Shown: positions 10,050 to 22,492 of the stretch, piece after piece
Numbering within the stretch: position 1 is the stretch's first letter
Layout of the letters: the number at the start of each line of letters is the position of its first letter
Assembly: GCA_900073065.1 (NCBI GenBank)
Contig: FJOG01000006.1
Coordinates: forward strand, 1,470,881-1,534,880
Length of the DNA stretch: 64,000 nucleotides
Direction: 5' to 3'
Source: Phialocephala subalpina
Lineage: Eukaryota; Ascomycota; Leotiomycetes; Helotiales; Mollisiaceae
Made by a program: the position numbers and the translations under genes
Notes under the pieces: generated by a model
What the model was told of the DNA's origin: nothing
Databases searched by the model: none
Seen by the model: only the letters and a program-made list of their open reading frames with translations

Positions 10050-12640
10050 TTACTTCCGCAACAAATGCTCACCCTGATGCGACTTCTCGTTGTGGCCCTC
10101 TTCATCTTCATCCTCATCGTCTCCAATGACATGCTTGCCCTCATCATCACTCTCATACAGCTTCTTCTCTCTCTCATCTCCGCCTTCGTTATCGTCTAGA
10201 TACTCGGTATCACTCTCATCGCTTCCGGCAGCAAAGGCGTCGTAGAGCTCGCCTGCTCGGCGTTTGCCTCCTTTCTTGGCTCCCTTCTTACCGCCGCCGG
10301 TGAGACCTTCGGTCTCGTCTTCTTCGAGGAGATCGAATTCCCATTCGTCGCGGGGGTTGTTGCGGAGCCTCTTGCGGCGGGCCATATAGAGGTAAATTCC
10401 GAGTGCAGAGCAGAAGACAAGGATTAGTGCTGCTGCACCATAAATCCAGATTTGTTTCTTCGATGAGCCACCGAATGTGGGGAAGAATGAGGGGAGCCAG
10501 CTAGATGCGCTGGTCGTTGCGGCAGGAGAACTAGAGGTGGTAGGAGTGTTCTCGTCTTCGGTTGTTCCTGATGGCTTAGGCTTGGTGGGGCGGTCAGGGT
10601 GGTCGGTGGGGTTGGCCATCATGGATGTTGGTGTGGATACTGGTGTCACAGATGTCGTGGCACCTGCAATGGTGGTGGTAGAGATGACTTGGTCGTGGTT
10701 GTCATCGTCGTGCTCGGATGGCATTGGGAGGAGTGTTGCTTTGGAAGCATCGATAGACTCGCCCCAAAGCTTCAAATGCCAATCAACGAAAGTACCATTG
10801 TGCTCATTAACCATTGTGTCCTTGACAATGATGGTCCAGGTGCCGATTCCGGATTCACCCCTAGAATTCTGTTAGCTGGATCATAGCCAAATGCATAAGA
10901 AACTTACCAGTGAACAACGGACATGAAAGTCCAGTCATCATAACCTTCGGGTGCTGTATCCAGTCGACGAGTGGCAGCGAGATGGCTGATGATCTTGTCA
11001 GGACTGACAAGTTCAACGCTGAGGTCACCTCTTCGAGTGTGATCTACATTCATGGTGACAGTGACATGCTCCAGACGTTCTAAATTGGCTGCCTTCAACA
11101 TATCGGCCGTAACTTCGAATGAGACAGCCAAGCCTTGGTCGCCTTGTGGAATAGCTTGATTCACGTGGATCCAGGGTGAGTAGAACCATGCCTGAGGTTT
11201 GACGTTCTTGAATGTCTTGGCAGCTTCAACGGTCGCCCAAGAATCAATCTTTCCATATCCAAAAGTATGACTGAACTTCCTTCCAATGCTGGTAGTCTGC
11301 CACTCGCCGGTATCGATGTCAATCGGTAAAGCTGTCTGCATGACCAAGTACTGCATGTCTCGCCAGGTCAAGTCTGGACGAATTTGGAGGACGAGGGCGA
11401 AAATTCCTGCCGCGAGAGGTGCCGCAGCTGAAGTTCCACCATGCCCAGAATAACAAGCATTAGTGCCAACATCAGTAGTGTGAATAGCATCTCCACTGCC
11501 ACTGCTATAAGTGACAACCAATTGTGCCGAACATTTCTCAGAGTAGTATGGGTGAAGTCCCTTTCGATCAATAGCTCCAACAGTAATACTGTAGATACTG
11601 TTCGTATACCCATCGAAATTGCAGTTGTCCTCATTGGCAGCGCCGTTTCCAGAAGCAAACACATAAATCGAGCCAAGTCCACCTCGGCCGTTCTGAACAG
11701 CATTGAGCATAGCTCTCTTGATGAGTATGCCTGGCGCATCCATGGATCTGCCATCATCGGGTGGTCCCCATGAGCAGGAATAGATCTGGTTCTTTTGGAA
11801 GGCGTAGTTCATGGCTATCGCTTCATCTGCGTCTGTGATCAACTTGGACAGGATTCGAATGCCAGCAATCTTCGAGTCCCATGCAACACCAACTCCGCAC
11901 ACATTGTTCTTCACAGCTGATACCTCTCCTGCGCAACGTGTACCATGTCTGTCGTCTGCCAATTGAGGCTTTGGTTCGAGCTGGTTATCGTTGAAATCGT
12001 AGGATCCCTCGGCGAAATAATTGTCCTTCAAATCATCGCTGTACATGTCCAATCCATCGTCCACGATTGCCACCGTCGCATTGTGACCTGTGATGCCCTG
12101 CATCCAAACATCTGTAACGTTGACATCATGACCAATCTGGACCGTATTGAAAAGATGCCATTGTTCGGCAAATATGGGATCCAGTATACCTAGTTGTGTT
12201 GCAACTGCAGCCTGTTTTATAAGAGCAGCGTCTTCGGGGCTTGTCTGCCTCTCTTCGATCGGAGCGGCATATCCTGCAGGGCGAGGTGGTATTATTCCCC
12301 TTTTCTCCATCCGCGCCTTCATCTTCTGCTTCTGAGCGAACTTGACTCCATCTAGGAGGTCAGATCCTCCAATCGATCTCTTCCTTCGCCTGCGTTCTTT
12401 CAACGCTGTGTGTACCACGTCATCATCTTGCTTATGGCACGAGAAGATATGGTGGTCTTCTAACTCTCCTAGCTTGCCCTCGTGTGTTAAGCCTAATTCG
12501 ACAGCAACTTGTGCTGGAGGAGTTGTCGGATCGAGATGTAGGACGTAGTAATCTTGCGCATCGTAGTTTCGAGCTCGCAGATTCGAGGCTGATGCTAAGT
12601 ATCCCAGACCAATGAGGCCTAGAACTGAGTGTAGTCTCAT
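10050..12640 (-). CDS. kex2: Kexin, subtilisin-like proprotein convertase (S8B)
   Basis: Two exons: 12640-10908 and 10860-10050, about 847 aa; the 47-nt intron joins the P domain in frame. Order: signal peptide (MRLHSVLGLIGLGYLASA), propeptide ending at dibasic sites (RRKR near 87, EKR near 114), then the subtilase domain with Asp in AIVDDGLD (about 194), His in DRHGTRC (about 232), the ASGNGAANEDN region and Ser in GHGGTSAAAP (about 404). A P domain follows, then a Ser/Thr/Pro-rich stalk, one membrane segment (WIYGAAALILVFCSALGIYL) and a long acidic cytosolic tail, which fits retention in the late Golgi. It cleaves secretory precursors after KR/RR pairs. The frame extends to a GTG at 12649, but the first ATG is 12640. 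Confidence 0.96.
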
Positions 12641-13625
12641 TGCGACCACAGAATCTCCAGAGACTTGTGCGAAAAAGATCAGGTCAGAGAGACACGTCGA
12701 GTGTCGAGGAGGTCGTTATGGAGAGGGCAAATCAAAGTTCGCGCATTGATGGCTTGCTGTTTCAATGTCGTGTCCCGAGGGGCGTAACGGCTAGGTTGCA
12801 GTCTCAGAAAAGGGTCTCCGGATCGATTGTTATTGAGGATTCACCATCGCCTCTGACAAAAACTATGCAGTGAATAGTTGAAGCTGGGAAAAAGAGAAGT
12901 GAAGTGTACTGTAGTAGGTAAATTGTCGAGGAGTGCTATGTTTCGTGGTTTGAGCTTTGGATGTTCTCCCCAGCTTAGGTGGCCGTTTCAACACGGATTT
13001 GGAACAAAGCCAAGCCCCAAGCCTCGGACGCCACAGCCTGTGGCAGCCAAAGAGCGCTCAAAGGAGGCTGGGGCTTCAGCAACTACTTGTGAGCTAACCG
13101 CTTTCAGTATCCTCGAGGCCTGGGACATTGGTGCCTCGAATTCGAGACATCCACCACCTCAGATCTGCTTGATGCCTGATGGCGGGAGCCATATCGCTTC
13201 CCGCCAGCTCACCCTTGTCACAGCTCTATCGCAACCAAGTCTCTTTGGGCTGAAAATCAGTTGGTGTGCTGGTCGCCCAGCCTCCCCATAACTGTCTGCA
13301 AAATCTCTGCATGTTCTTGTTCCTGCAGTTCAACTCTTGCTCCTTGCTATCTGCTTTGCTCCAAGCTAATCATGCATCTGCCGATTCAACTTCTGAACCT
13401 GCCATCGTGACTGGTCAGCTATCTTTCCCGGCGCAAACCACGAGAGCGGTGATCGATGACGACGAACTACAGACAGCCGCATAGCATCCACAACTCAGCA
13501 TAGAATTCATGGAGAGAGCTGGCTCTAGTTTGTCGTGATACTTTACAGCTCAAACAATTTATCCGAATCCTCGATTCCCTCCTACACAAAGTTACGCCGT
13601 ACTTCATCAGCAGCAGGTGCGAACA
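12641..13625. other. Divergent promoter region, kexin / PhoD-like gene
   Basis: About 1 kb between two head-to-head starts. It includes one TGGGACATT copy at 13121-13129 flanked by CGAGGC/GCCTCG arms. Small open frames here show no coding character. Confidence 0.5.
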
Positions 13626-16600
13626 ATGACAACGCCGTACTGGGGACAGCTTCCTCCACCCAAAGTCGTTCGAGGAAACTCACTACGACGGGAAGAAGGC
13701 CAAAACATGAGAGGAAACAACGACCTGGTGATCGATACAAATATGGCAGGCGATCATTACTCAACCCAATCTGCGGCGCAAGCGCCTTCGAGGCAGAATA
13801 GATACTCTGCACAAACCGACAAAACCGTTTCTACGAACAGCCCTTTCGTATCGCCGATAGCTTCCGAATTTCGAGGTGAAGGCTTGGCTCCTCGTCCGCC
13901 GTCTTTTCAAGCAGGCGCATCTGCTCCAGCGTATAACAGAGAGGCTATTGAGAGGAGAAGGCGGCGGGAAAGTCGAAACAGGGAGAAGGAAGCTCCGTAC
14001 GAAGACCCAGAGCTTCTCCCTGCAGCGCCCGACGCTCCTCGAGCTCCTCCGCCCACCAGTTACAAAGACCCTTACAGCAACGGCGCATCGTCGAGTTACC
14101 AGGCTCCGACGCGATCACGCTCAACAAGGAGGTCCGAAGGACCTGTGAGTCCTGGTACCAAAGCTCCCCCAGAGGACTACTACCGAAAGGATTCGAGAGA
14201 CGAGTCTGCTGATGTAGACGTCAGCCGGTCAAGGAGGGTTGAACCTACAAATGGGAAAGGCAGAGTGCGCAGTGTCGACCATACAGCTACACAATCACAA
14301 TCCCGAAAGGGCTCTCTGGCAGAAGCAGAGGCCCAAAGACGGAAAGAGTGGGCACCCGACCGTTCTCCTCTGCAGAGGTTAGAATTGACTTTGGACAGCA
14401 TCACCAAAGAGGAGAAGCGAGCCAGGGTCCAGGAAGCCGAGCAACTTGCTAGAGAGGCCAAGGCAGGTGGAAGTGGTGAGAAACCGAACCAGAACTCGGT
14501 TCGCTTTAGAAATCGGCCTGTAGCCAAAGCTCACGAAAGTTCGTCTGAACCGCCGCAGAATCTCCCCGACACTCGATTGGATAGGAACCTGAGCACCAAG
14601 GAGAAAGACCGCTCGCCAAGGCCTGGTATGGACGACAAGCCACGAGCAGTTACTATAGTACCAACCGACAATATCGATTCCCCAAAATCCCGAGAAGTAC
14701 GAGACACTGAAACAGCAACGACTCCAAAGCGAGGTGCGAGTTTTCGCGAGAGGTCCAAGATTCCTGTAGCAGTGGCCGTCGCTGGAGGAGCAGCAGCGGA
14801 GTTATCCCGCAGCGGAAGCAATAAGCTCAGAAAAGATCCTCCTGGCGACCCATGGTTGCACCGACGTGTGGATGCAGAGAAGCAATACCCTGAGGTCGTC
14901 GTTCCTCGAAAGACGTCAGTGAGCAGAACTAAGCAGGTTCCCGCGGATGCTGCCAGCCCTTCGCGAGAGACCGCTTTCAGGAGCCATCCCCAAGCTGTCG
15001 ACAAAGAGCTTCCAACATTACCTCGAGATTCGCAGCGTTATCCGGCAGAACTCGATGACGAAACTGATGCTAAGCCTGTGCGCCGTGGGACATTGAGCAA
15101 AATAGAACAACTGACAGGTCATAAAGCCCCCATGCCACCCATAGCCACGTCGAAACCTGAAAAGGGTAGAGACATTCGTACAGAACGCGTCAAGGTAAGG
15201 CGAAACGGTTTCTTATTTTTCAGCCGAACCAGAATCATATTGTCCGTTTTGGGTTGGTCACACTTGTTCAGAGCGAGTTGTGGACTTTCATCCCAACATT
15301 TGATCATATTAAATGTCCTGTATGGGTTCCGAACAATCAATGCAAATGTCCGACATGGACAACTATGCATTACACACTCCGACCCATTATCAAGTACTGA
15401 CTCTGGATAGGTGAATGGCGTGCAGTTCAATGTTTCTCCGACAATCACTGATCCCCCGGCTGCAACTGCGTCCCGTCGACCTGTTGAACCTCACCACGAA
15501 CCTCACCACCATCTTCCAAATATTCTGCATCATAAGCATGATGCATCTGGATCGGGAGCATATGTTCAACCTCGACGTCTAGATGAATGGAAGAAAGGCG
15601 GTGTTGCTCTTCTTTCAGGAGCATTACTTGACCTAGAAGTTGTTGAGCAAACAGAAGCAGAAAAGGACAAAGCATGGTGGGAAGCAGGAAACACCGGTCG
15701 TCGGCGAAGTTCAACCAAGCAGAGAAAAGCAGAGGCTTATGACGGCGAATATGACGACAGTAGCGGTATGCAACCTGAAATTTCTATCTCGACCGATTGT
15801 GAAGGCTGCATTTCTGAGCGACAGTATCGCGAGAATGCGGTCAACTTACGAACTCGTCATCTCGCCGGTTACGACAGAAGGACTAGGGCGAAGGTGGCAA
15901 GCGATGAATCGTCTCAAAATGGCCAAATCCATTCTGAGATACCTGCCGAGCCACTATTATCCCCAGACTCTCTGTCGCCTCCGAAGGAAGATCCTCTCCC
16001 ACAATCTCCTATTGTACCTACTATCAAGCCCCATTTACTGACGTGTCCATTGCGGGGTATCCGCGTTCGGCCTGATATAGCACCAACAAGATTCAAACCA
16101 CCATTATTCCTCAAAAGTGGACCAATGTTGCGGTACTGTGGCTTGCGACGAGAAAAGGTCCAGAGTCGCTCCCCGCGCAACCCTGTCCTTCCGGATCGAG
16201 AGATTTGGAGAGGCAGTATCATGATTGTAACTCAGGATGCTCACTCCTCTTACGAATTAGCGCCTACTTTACGTCTGTTCCTCCAGCCGATTGAGCTACT
16301 TCCTCCTCCGCCAGCACAAGTTGATGGCGAGGAATTAGCTCCAGAGTACATTGATCCACTTGCAGGACTACCGAAAATGGGAAGAGACGGACGGACGTTG
16401 TATATCCGCCCCGTAGACCATCTGGAAGAAGAACGAGACCTGTCTAGAGAGGAGTCCGATGAAGGTCTTTACGAAATGAACAGAAGTCCCGTTGATGGTG
16501 CTGCAGACCGAAATCCCGCTACTAGAAAGCCACAGTACGATGGAGAAAAGGCTGGAAAGTACAAGGAGGTTAGGGGCTTTCGACTACATGCTGAACAAGG

Positions 16601-18975
16601 ATTCACGTTCTGGAGATTCAACCTTGAGATTGAACTACGGGAGAAACAGCAAAGAATCGCTTATCGTATCAACCGTGGTCCTGCTACTGGGTTCTGGGTG
16701 CCTGCCCGCGGCCAAGCGATGAACATCATGTTCCACAGTTGCAATGGCTTCAGCCATGATGTCGACCCCAATCAATTCTGCGGCCCTGACCCAATGTGGA
16801 GAGACGTTTTGAACACCCACCAAACTCAGCCGTTCCATGTCATGCTTGGAGGTGGGGACCAGATCTACAATGATAGGGTCATGGAAGAGACAACACTTTT
16901 CAAGGCATGGATGGACATCAGGAATCCGCATCACAAGGAGAAACTTCCCTTCACCGGCGAGCTTCAGCGGGAGTTGGAGGAATTCTACCTGAACCGGTAC
17001 TGCATGTGGTTTTCCCAAGGACTCTTCGGTCTTGCCGTGTCGCAAATTCCAATGATCAACATCTTTGACGACCACGACATCATCGATGGATTTGGATCAT
17101 ATCCAGACACTTACATGAGGTCGCCTATCTTCTCGGGCTTAGGTATGGTCGCGTTCAAATACTACATGCTCTTCCAACACCAGAGCAGTATCGATGAAGG
17201 AGAAGAAACAGAACCTACCTGGATCCTTGGCACCCAACCCGGTCCTTATATCCAAGAGCTTAGTCGGAGTGTCTTCACGCACTTGGGTAGGAGCGTGGCC
17301 TTCCTGGGCTTGGATTGCAGAACAGAGAGGATGAATGATGAGGTGGTGAGCCAGGAGACGTACGATAAAGTTTTTGATCGACTTGACAAGGAAATTATCA
17401 AGGGCGAGACGAAGCACCTCATCGTTCTCCTTGGCGTTCCAGTTGCATATCCAAGGATGGTCTGGCTGGAGAACATTCTCACTTCTCGAGTCATGGAGCC
17501 AGTCAAGGCTCTGGGCAGAGCAGGACTTCTGGGCAAGAAGCTTCTTAATCACATGGATGGTGGTGTTGAAATTCTTGATGATCTCGATGATCATTGGACG
17601 GCAAAACATCATAAGAAGGAGCGAAATTGGTTTATCCAAGAGCTACAAGACATAGCCGCGGAGAAGTCTGTCAGGGTCACGATTCTTGGGTATGTTTCGC
17701 ATAACTTCAATGATGTTCTTTTACTAATGAGCTTTTAGTGGCGATGTTCATCTTGCTGCGATCGGCCAGTTCTATTCCAACCCAAAATTGGGCATTCCAA
17801 AGGATCGCGACTACCGATACATGCCGAATGTTATATCTTCAGCCATCGTCAACACTCCCCCGCCAGACACCCTTGCCGACTTGCTCAACAAGCGAAACAA
17901 GGTACATCATCTTGATGCTGACACTGATGAGGATATGATACCAATTTTTACCCACGATGTTAACGGCAAACCGAGGAACAACAAGCGACTTCTGAATCGT
18001 AGAAACTGGTGCTCAATACGAATATATGATCCAGAGCTCACACCTCCTACAACACCACAGACAGATGGTTCGCCTTCACCTCCTCCAAGAGGCGGCCTCC
18101 TTCGTCGTCTATCAACTTCGCGTGGGCCAAGTTATCGACCTGATGCGGCAGCACAACCTGAAAGTACCGGATTCTGGGGTCTACGTAGAAGAGGTTCCGA
18201 TGCGGCACCACCTGTGTCAAATGCAGGTTTCTTTGCACGACGGGGATCGACTGATGCGCCACCACTTTCCAATCCTGGTTTCTTCGGCCGACGTGGGTCG
18301 ACATCCCGTCGTGGCTCCGTAGACTCACAGCGTCCTGGTGTCTTGACAAGAACACTATCTTTGACTCGCAAGGATTTCATGCCTGCAGGATTGTTTCGAC
18401 GGAACAGCAAACGAAAGCCAGACAACGGGGGAATCAATGGCTACGAAGACGACAGTGCATCTGATATGTCTTTCCAGGACGACGCGCCAAGGTCAGGTCT
18501 TCGAGGTGGAAGTGGTGGACCAGAGGATGACGACGGATATTTCCCGTCCATGCCAGCTTCCGGTGGACGCTCAAAAGATGCCCCACTTGCGAAGGCTCCA
18601 ACATCTGTTGCTGGCGCTGGACCATCGAAAGGACTTGAACGAAACGCATTCAAGCGTACTCCCACTGGCTTGTCTCAGAAGCTGCGGAAGAAAGGCGGGA
18701 ACTTTGAGATCAATCTTGAAAATGGGCTCGATATCTGTCTGAATGTTGAGATCAGTCCGAAGGATCCAGCTGGCGCTACGATGCCATACCGATTGTTGGT
18801 TCCAGCGCTCTGGTATGAGGACACTGATGAAGTAGAACACGAGCGAGAGAAGCCAAGGCCAAGTGGACTCAAGAGATTCATGAGCGTCAGCAAAGGGAAA
18901 GGGAAGGAGAGAGCTGCTATTCAGGAGAACGATGGTGCGACTTACTCATACAGTGATGATGAGGAGGGGATTTGA
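13626..18975 (+). CDS. Large PhoD-like metallophosphatase-domain protein
   Basis: Three exons: 13626-15194, 15411-17689, 17739-18975, about 1694 aa. Roughly the first 690 residues are disordered, rich in Arg/Ser/Pro/Lys. The middle holds the PhoD-like metallophosphatase domain: MFHSCNGFSHDVD, HVMLGGGDQIYND, NIFDDHDIIDGFGSYPD, FLGLDCRTER and ILGGDVHLAAIGQF, whose last element is assembled across the 49-nt intron. These supply the Asp/His/Asn metal ligands of a phosphatase/phosphodiesterase fold. The C-terminal 300 residues are again disordered, with repeated GFFARRGST / GFFGRRGST units. There is no signal peptide, so it is probably intracellular, unlike bacterial PhoD. Start is the first ATG; the frame also extends upstream to a GTG at 13617. 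Intron 1 is long (216 nt). Confidence 0.9.
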
Positions 18976-19532
18976 GTTGGACGGAGTTGGATACATTATT
19001 AACGATGGGGGAGGATTGATGATTGACAAAACTTTCGATTCAGCGAGCGCGCATGCATACATACATACACATAAAAGCGTAGTTGGATTCGAGTATACCC
19101 TTCTGTATATCTGTTAGTAACTTTTCAACGAATTATTCATGATTCTAACAACTACTTCTCATCGGAGTCGTTATTCATGATGCCGATATCTGATTTGAAG
19201 TGAAGATTATGTATCTCGCACTTGATACCCAGAATTGTGGGATGAGAAAAATACAACGCCGTGATTGGACGGAAGATTCGAGCTTGATCTGATCGCTTTC
19301 CGGATTGGGATAGCTCTTACTCTCCTCTTACACTTGCCTCTTAGCCGTCAGCAACATCCCATCTAAACTACACGACATGTTGAATTTGAGCTTCTTCGAG
19401 GTCAGTATAAAATCGCGAGACATTTCTACATCTATTGATAATTGAGTTCTACTCCTCACGCTTGATTTGGTTCTTTATCTTGATTCTTGAGCTCACCTCA
19501 TTCCACTTCGCCACGACTTCAAACGACGAAGA
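18976..19532. other. Intergenic, 3' UTR then promoter
   Basis: Holds the 3' end of the PhoD-like gene and the promoter of the hydrolase at 19533. There is a short CATA repeat at about 19051-19070. Nothing else recognised. Confidence 0.5.
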
Positions 19533-21533
19533 ATGGCGCCAACGATAGAGAAAGAAGGTACCATCGCCTTCAAGGTCGAAGGAGTCGATAAACCGTGCGA
19601 GACATGGTATAAAGTCTTCGGAGATCTCAAGAGTGGCATCACGCCCTGTGTCGTCGTCCACGGCGGTCCGGGTCTCACGCACGACTATCTGATCCAACTC
19701 AAAGATCTGAACGAGAGATATCGTATCCCGGTTGTGTTCTATGATCAGATTGGCAATGGGAAAAGCACGCATTTGCAGGAGAAGAATGGGGATGAGGGGT
19801 TTTGGGTCGATGAACTGTTTTGGAGGGAGTTGGAGAATTTGGTTGAGGGTTTGGGGATAAGTGATAATTGTGCGTTCAAATTATCTTATCTGGTTTCGTT
19901 GCTTGTCGAGGTTCTGCTGGGAGCATGAAGAGCCTTGGAATGAGGATGGATGCTGTCATGCTGATAAAAGACAGGGGATCTTCTAGGTCATTCGTGGGGT
20001 GGTATGGTTGGCGCCACATTCGCGGGACGAGAACCAAGTCCGAAGGGATTGAGAAAGTTGATTTTGGGGAATGCCCCTGCGACGATTACGGGGTGGGTTG
20101 ATGCTTACAACGGGTATCTGGAGGAGATGGACGATGATGTCAAGGTGACAATCAAGAAAGGTGAGGAGACAGGGGAGAGGGAGAGTCCGGAATATGAGGT
20201 GAGTTCCTGACATGACCCAACCACTCTGAANNNNNNNNNNNNNNNNNNNNNNNNNNNNNNNNNNNNNNNNNNNNNNNNNNNNNNNNNNNNNNNNNNNNNN
20301 NNNNNNNNNNNNNNNNNNNNNNNNNNNNNNNNNNNNNNNNNNNNNNNNNNNNNNNNNNNNNNNNNNNNNNNNNNNNNNNNNNNNNNNNNNNNNNNNNNNN
20401 NNNNNNNNNNNNNNNNNNNNNNNNNNNNNNNNNNNNNNNNNNNNNNNNNNNNNNNNNNNNNNNNNNNNNNNNNNNNNNNNNNNNNNNNNNNNNNNNNNNN
20501 NNNNNNNNNNNNNNNNNNNNNNNNNNNNNNNNNNNNNNNNNNNNNNNNNNNNNNNNNNNNNNNNNNNNNNNNNNNNNNNNNNNNNNNNNNNNNNNNNNNN
20601 NNNNNNNNNNNNNNNNNNNNNNNNNNNNNNNNNNNNNNNNNNNNNNNNNNNNNNNNNNNNNNNNNNNNNNNNNNNNNNNNNNNNNNNNNNNNNNNNNNNN
20701 NNNNNNNNNNNNNNNNNNNNNNNNNNNNNNNNNNNNNNNNNNNNNNNNNNNNNNNNNNNNNNNNNNNNNNNNNNNNNNNNNNNNNNNNNNNNNNNNNNNN
20801 NNNNNNNNNNNNNNNNNNNNNNNNNNNNNNNNNNNNNNNNNNNNNNNNNNNNNNNNNNNNNNNNNNNNNNNNNNNNNNNNNNNNNNNNNNNNNNNNNNNN
20901 NNNNNNNNNNNNNNNNNNNNNNNNNNNNNNNNNNNNNNNNNNNNNNNNNNNNNNNNNNNNNNNNNNNNNNNNNNNNNNNNNNNNNNNNNNNNNNNNNNNN
21001 NNNNNNNNNNNNNNNNNNNNNNNNNNNNNNNNNNNNNNNNNNNNNNNNNNNNCTGCATTGTCCTTGGACTGGATTGAATAACTGGTGCTGACGCTTTGGT
21101 GGTCAGGAAGCATTGATGAAGTTCTTCAAAAAGCACACCTTTGGTCCTGACATCCCAGCTGAACTAGGAGAGAGTTTTGGCTGGGCGACGAAGGACGGAA
21201 CCGTCAGCCAGACAATGTGAGTTCTCCTTATCTCCTTCGCTCAGTGGACGAGACACTGATTACAATTATAGGATGGGAAAAAGTGAGTTCGTTGTTACAG
21301 GCGGCATGAGAGATTGGTCGGCTGTAGAGGCTTCCAAGCAGATCTCCGTTCCAACCCTGGTTGTCAACGGCACCAATGAGGGCGCGGATGATGCGTCTAT
21401 CAAGCCTTTCTTGGATAACATTAAGGGTGTCAAATATGTGAAGTTCCACAACAGCTCACATATGGGACTGTATGAAGAGAAGGAGCTGTATTTGAAGGTG
21501 ATCGGCGAGTGGTTGTTGGCGAAGTTGGCCTAG
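19533..21533 (+). CDS. Prolyl iminopeptidase-like alpha/beta hydrolase (S33)
   Basis: Four exons: 19533-19869, 19975-20198, 21107-21216, 21272-21533, about 310 aa, the usual length for fungal proline-specific peptidases of this family. Landmarks: oxyanion loop VVHGGPGLTHDY, FYDQIGNGKS, nucleophile elbow LLGHSWGGMVGATFA (Ser), PTLVVNGTNEGADD (Asp region) and FHNSSHMGLYEE (His). No signal peptide, so cytosolic. Family members release N-terminal proline or act on small amides and esters; the substrate is not predictable. The 908-nt third-position intron (20199-21106) contains the whole assembly gap. Both flanking exons join in frame (ESPEYE to EALMKFF), so the coding sequence appears complete despite the gap. 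Confidence 0.9.
20231..21052. other. Assembly gap (822 Ns)
   Basis: Run of N entirely inside an intron of the prolyl iminopeptidase-like gene. The missing sequence is non-coding for that gene and may be a repeat or low-complexity tract that blocked assembly. Confidence 0.95.
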
Positions 21534-21819
21534 GGGCGGCGTCAACATGTCAACGAAAGGATGACTAGGCTTGAACACTCAATCAAGAGCTTTCAACAAG
21601 CCATCGAAGCATATTTCAAAACTCAGCATCGCATTCCTCGCAGCCTTCTCAGCTTCACGCTTATCATTCAAGTGTAACCCCCCCCCCCTTTTTTTCTCCA
21701 TCAGCTTCACTTTCTCGTATCCCGGACTCCAGACTTCCCCACAACGCACAGTATAGATTTAAATAACCAAATATCCAGCACGCCAATCCCGAAAGCTGAC
21801 TCGCCGGCCGCCTTTCAAC
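21534..21819. other. Pyrimidine-rich promoter-like region
   Basis: Contains a C run followed by a T run near 21677-21695, then TATAGATTTAAATA near 21751. This resembles a strong promoter and leader for something starting near 21820. Confidence 0.35.
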
Positions 21820-21917
21820 ATGGGTAAGTTCTATCGGTTGAGTGGGTGACTTAACACGTTAGGTCTGAGCCAGGTAGACACCACAAAAATCAAACCCTCC
21901 CAGAAAACCTAAGTTGA
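21820..21917 (+). CDS. Candidate spliced mini-ORF (15 codons)
   Basis: ATG at 21820, donor GGTAAGTT at 21824, acceptor GAGCCAG ending 21873 (50-nt intron), then an in-frame stop at 21915-21917. The product would be MGRHHKNQTLPENLS. Splice signals and the pyrimidine-rich upstream region look real, the start context (CAACATGG) is favourable, and a strong hairpin follows at once. The peptide matches nothing I know. It may instead be the first exon of a longer gene or a non-coding transcript. Confidence 0.25.
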
Positions 21918-21930
21918 CTGGTTGTTTGTT

Positions 21931-21954
21931 CTCGAGCATCACCGGATGCTCGAG
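21931..21954. terminator. Perfect hairpin followed by T tracts
   Basis: CTCGAGCATC at 21931-21940 pairs perfectly with GATGCTCGAG at 21945-21954 around a 4-nt loop. It is followed within 60 bases by several runs of 7-17 T. It looks like a terminator or a structured RNA 3' end; in fungi such a stem is not the usual Pol II end signal, so the role is open. Confidence 0.4.
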
Positions 21955-22492
21955 TTTATTTTGCATTTTTTTTATGTTCTTTTTTTTGGGAGTTTTTTTT
22001 TTTTTTTTGCTAGTTGTGAATGCCCTCAAGCGAGAAGGAGCTACGAGTCGTTAAAACTTTGACGGCACTTTCCATTTCAGTCAACATCGAGCAACCGATC
22101 TTGATGACGCCGCTTCACTTTGAGATTGTGCCTTCCTTTGTGAGAACTCTTTCAGGGACGAATTTGCGTCTGTCTTACGCTCTTCATTATGAAATATCCT
22201 TTTTCTTTCGGTAATTAAGCGAAACTCCTCCCCCTTTCGCAACTACGACATATCTCCACGATCTTCAACTTCAAGCGAATTCATTTGTTGCTCTCGCTTG
22301 AAACCATATCATTCAAGAGTGCAGAAAGCTGCCAAGATCGAGCGCCCGGAACAACATCCCGAGATGCAGGTACAGTCAAAGTTTAGATTACCCCGCCAAG
22401 CTAAACCCAGAGCTCGACTTACACAGACTTAATATCCTGTGAGGCACAGCAAGGCGTATTCGATGTTATTTAGGCTACTCTATATTTGGTAT
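21955..22492. other. T-rich then unassigned intergenic sequence
   Basis: Poly-T tracts at 21966-22008, then sequence with a 64-codon plus-strand frame (22020-22214) without family resemblance. A TGATGA at about 22102 is not backed by a paired D box. Confidence 0.35.

Noticed and set aside
22095..22200. Possible C/D-box small nucleolar RNA (TGATGA)
   Set aside because: No convincing D box or terminal stem at the right spacing.
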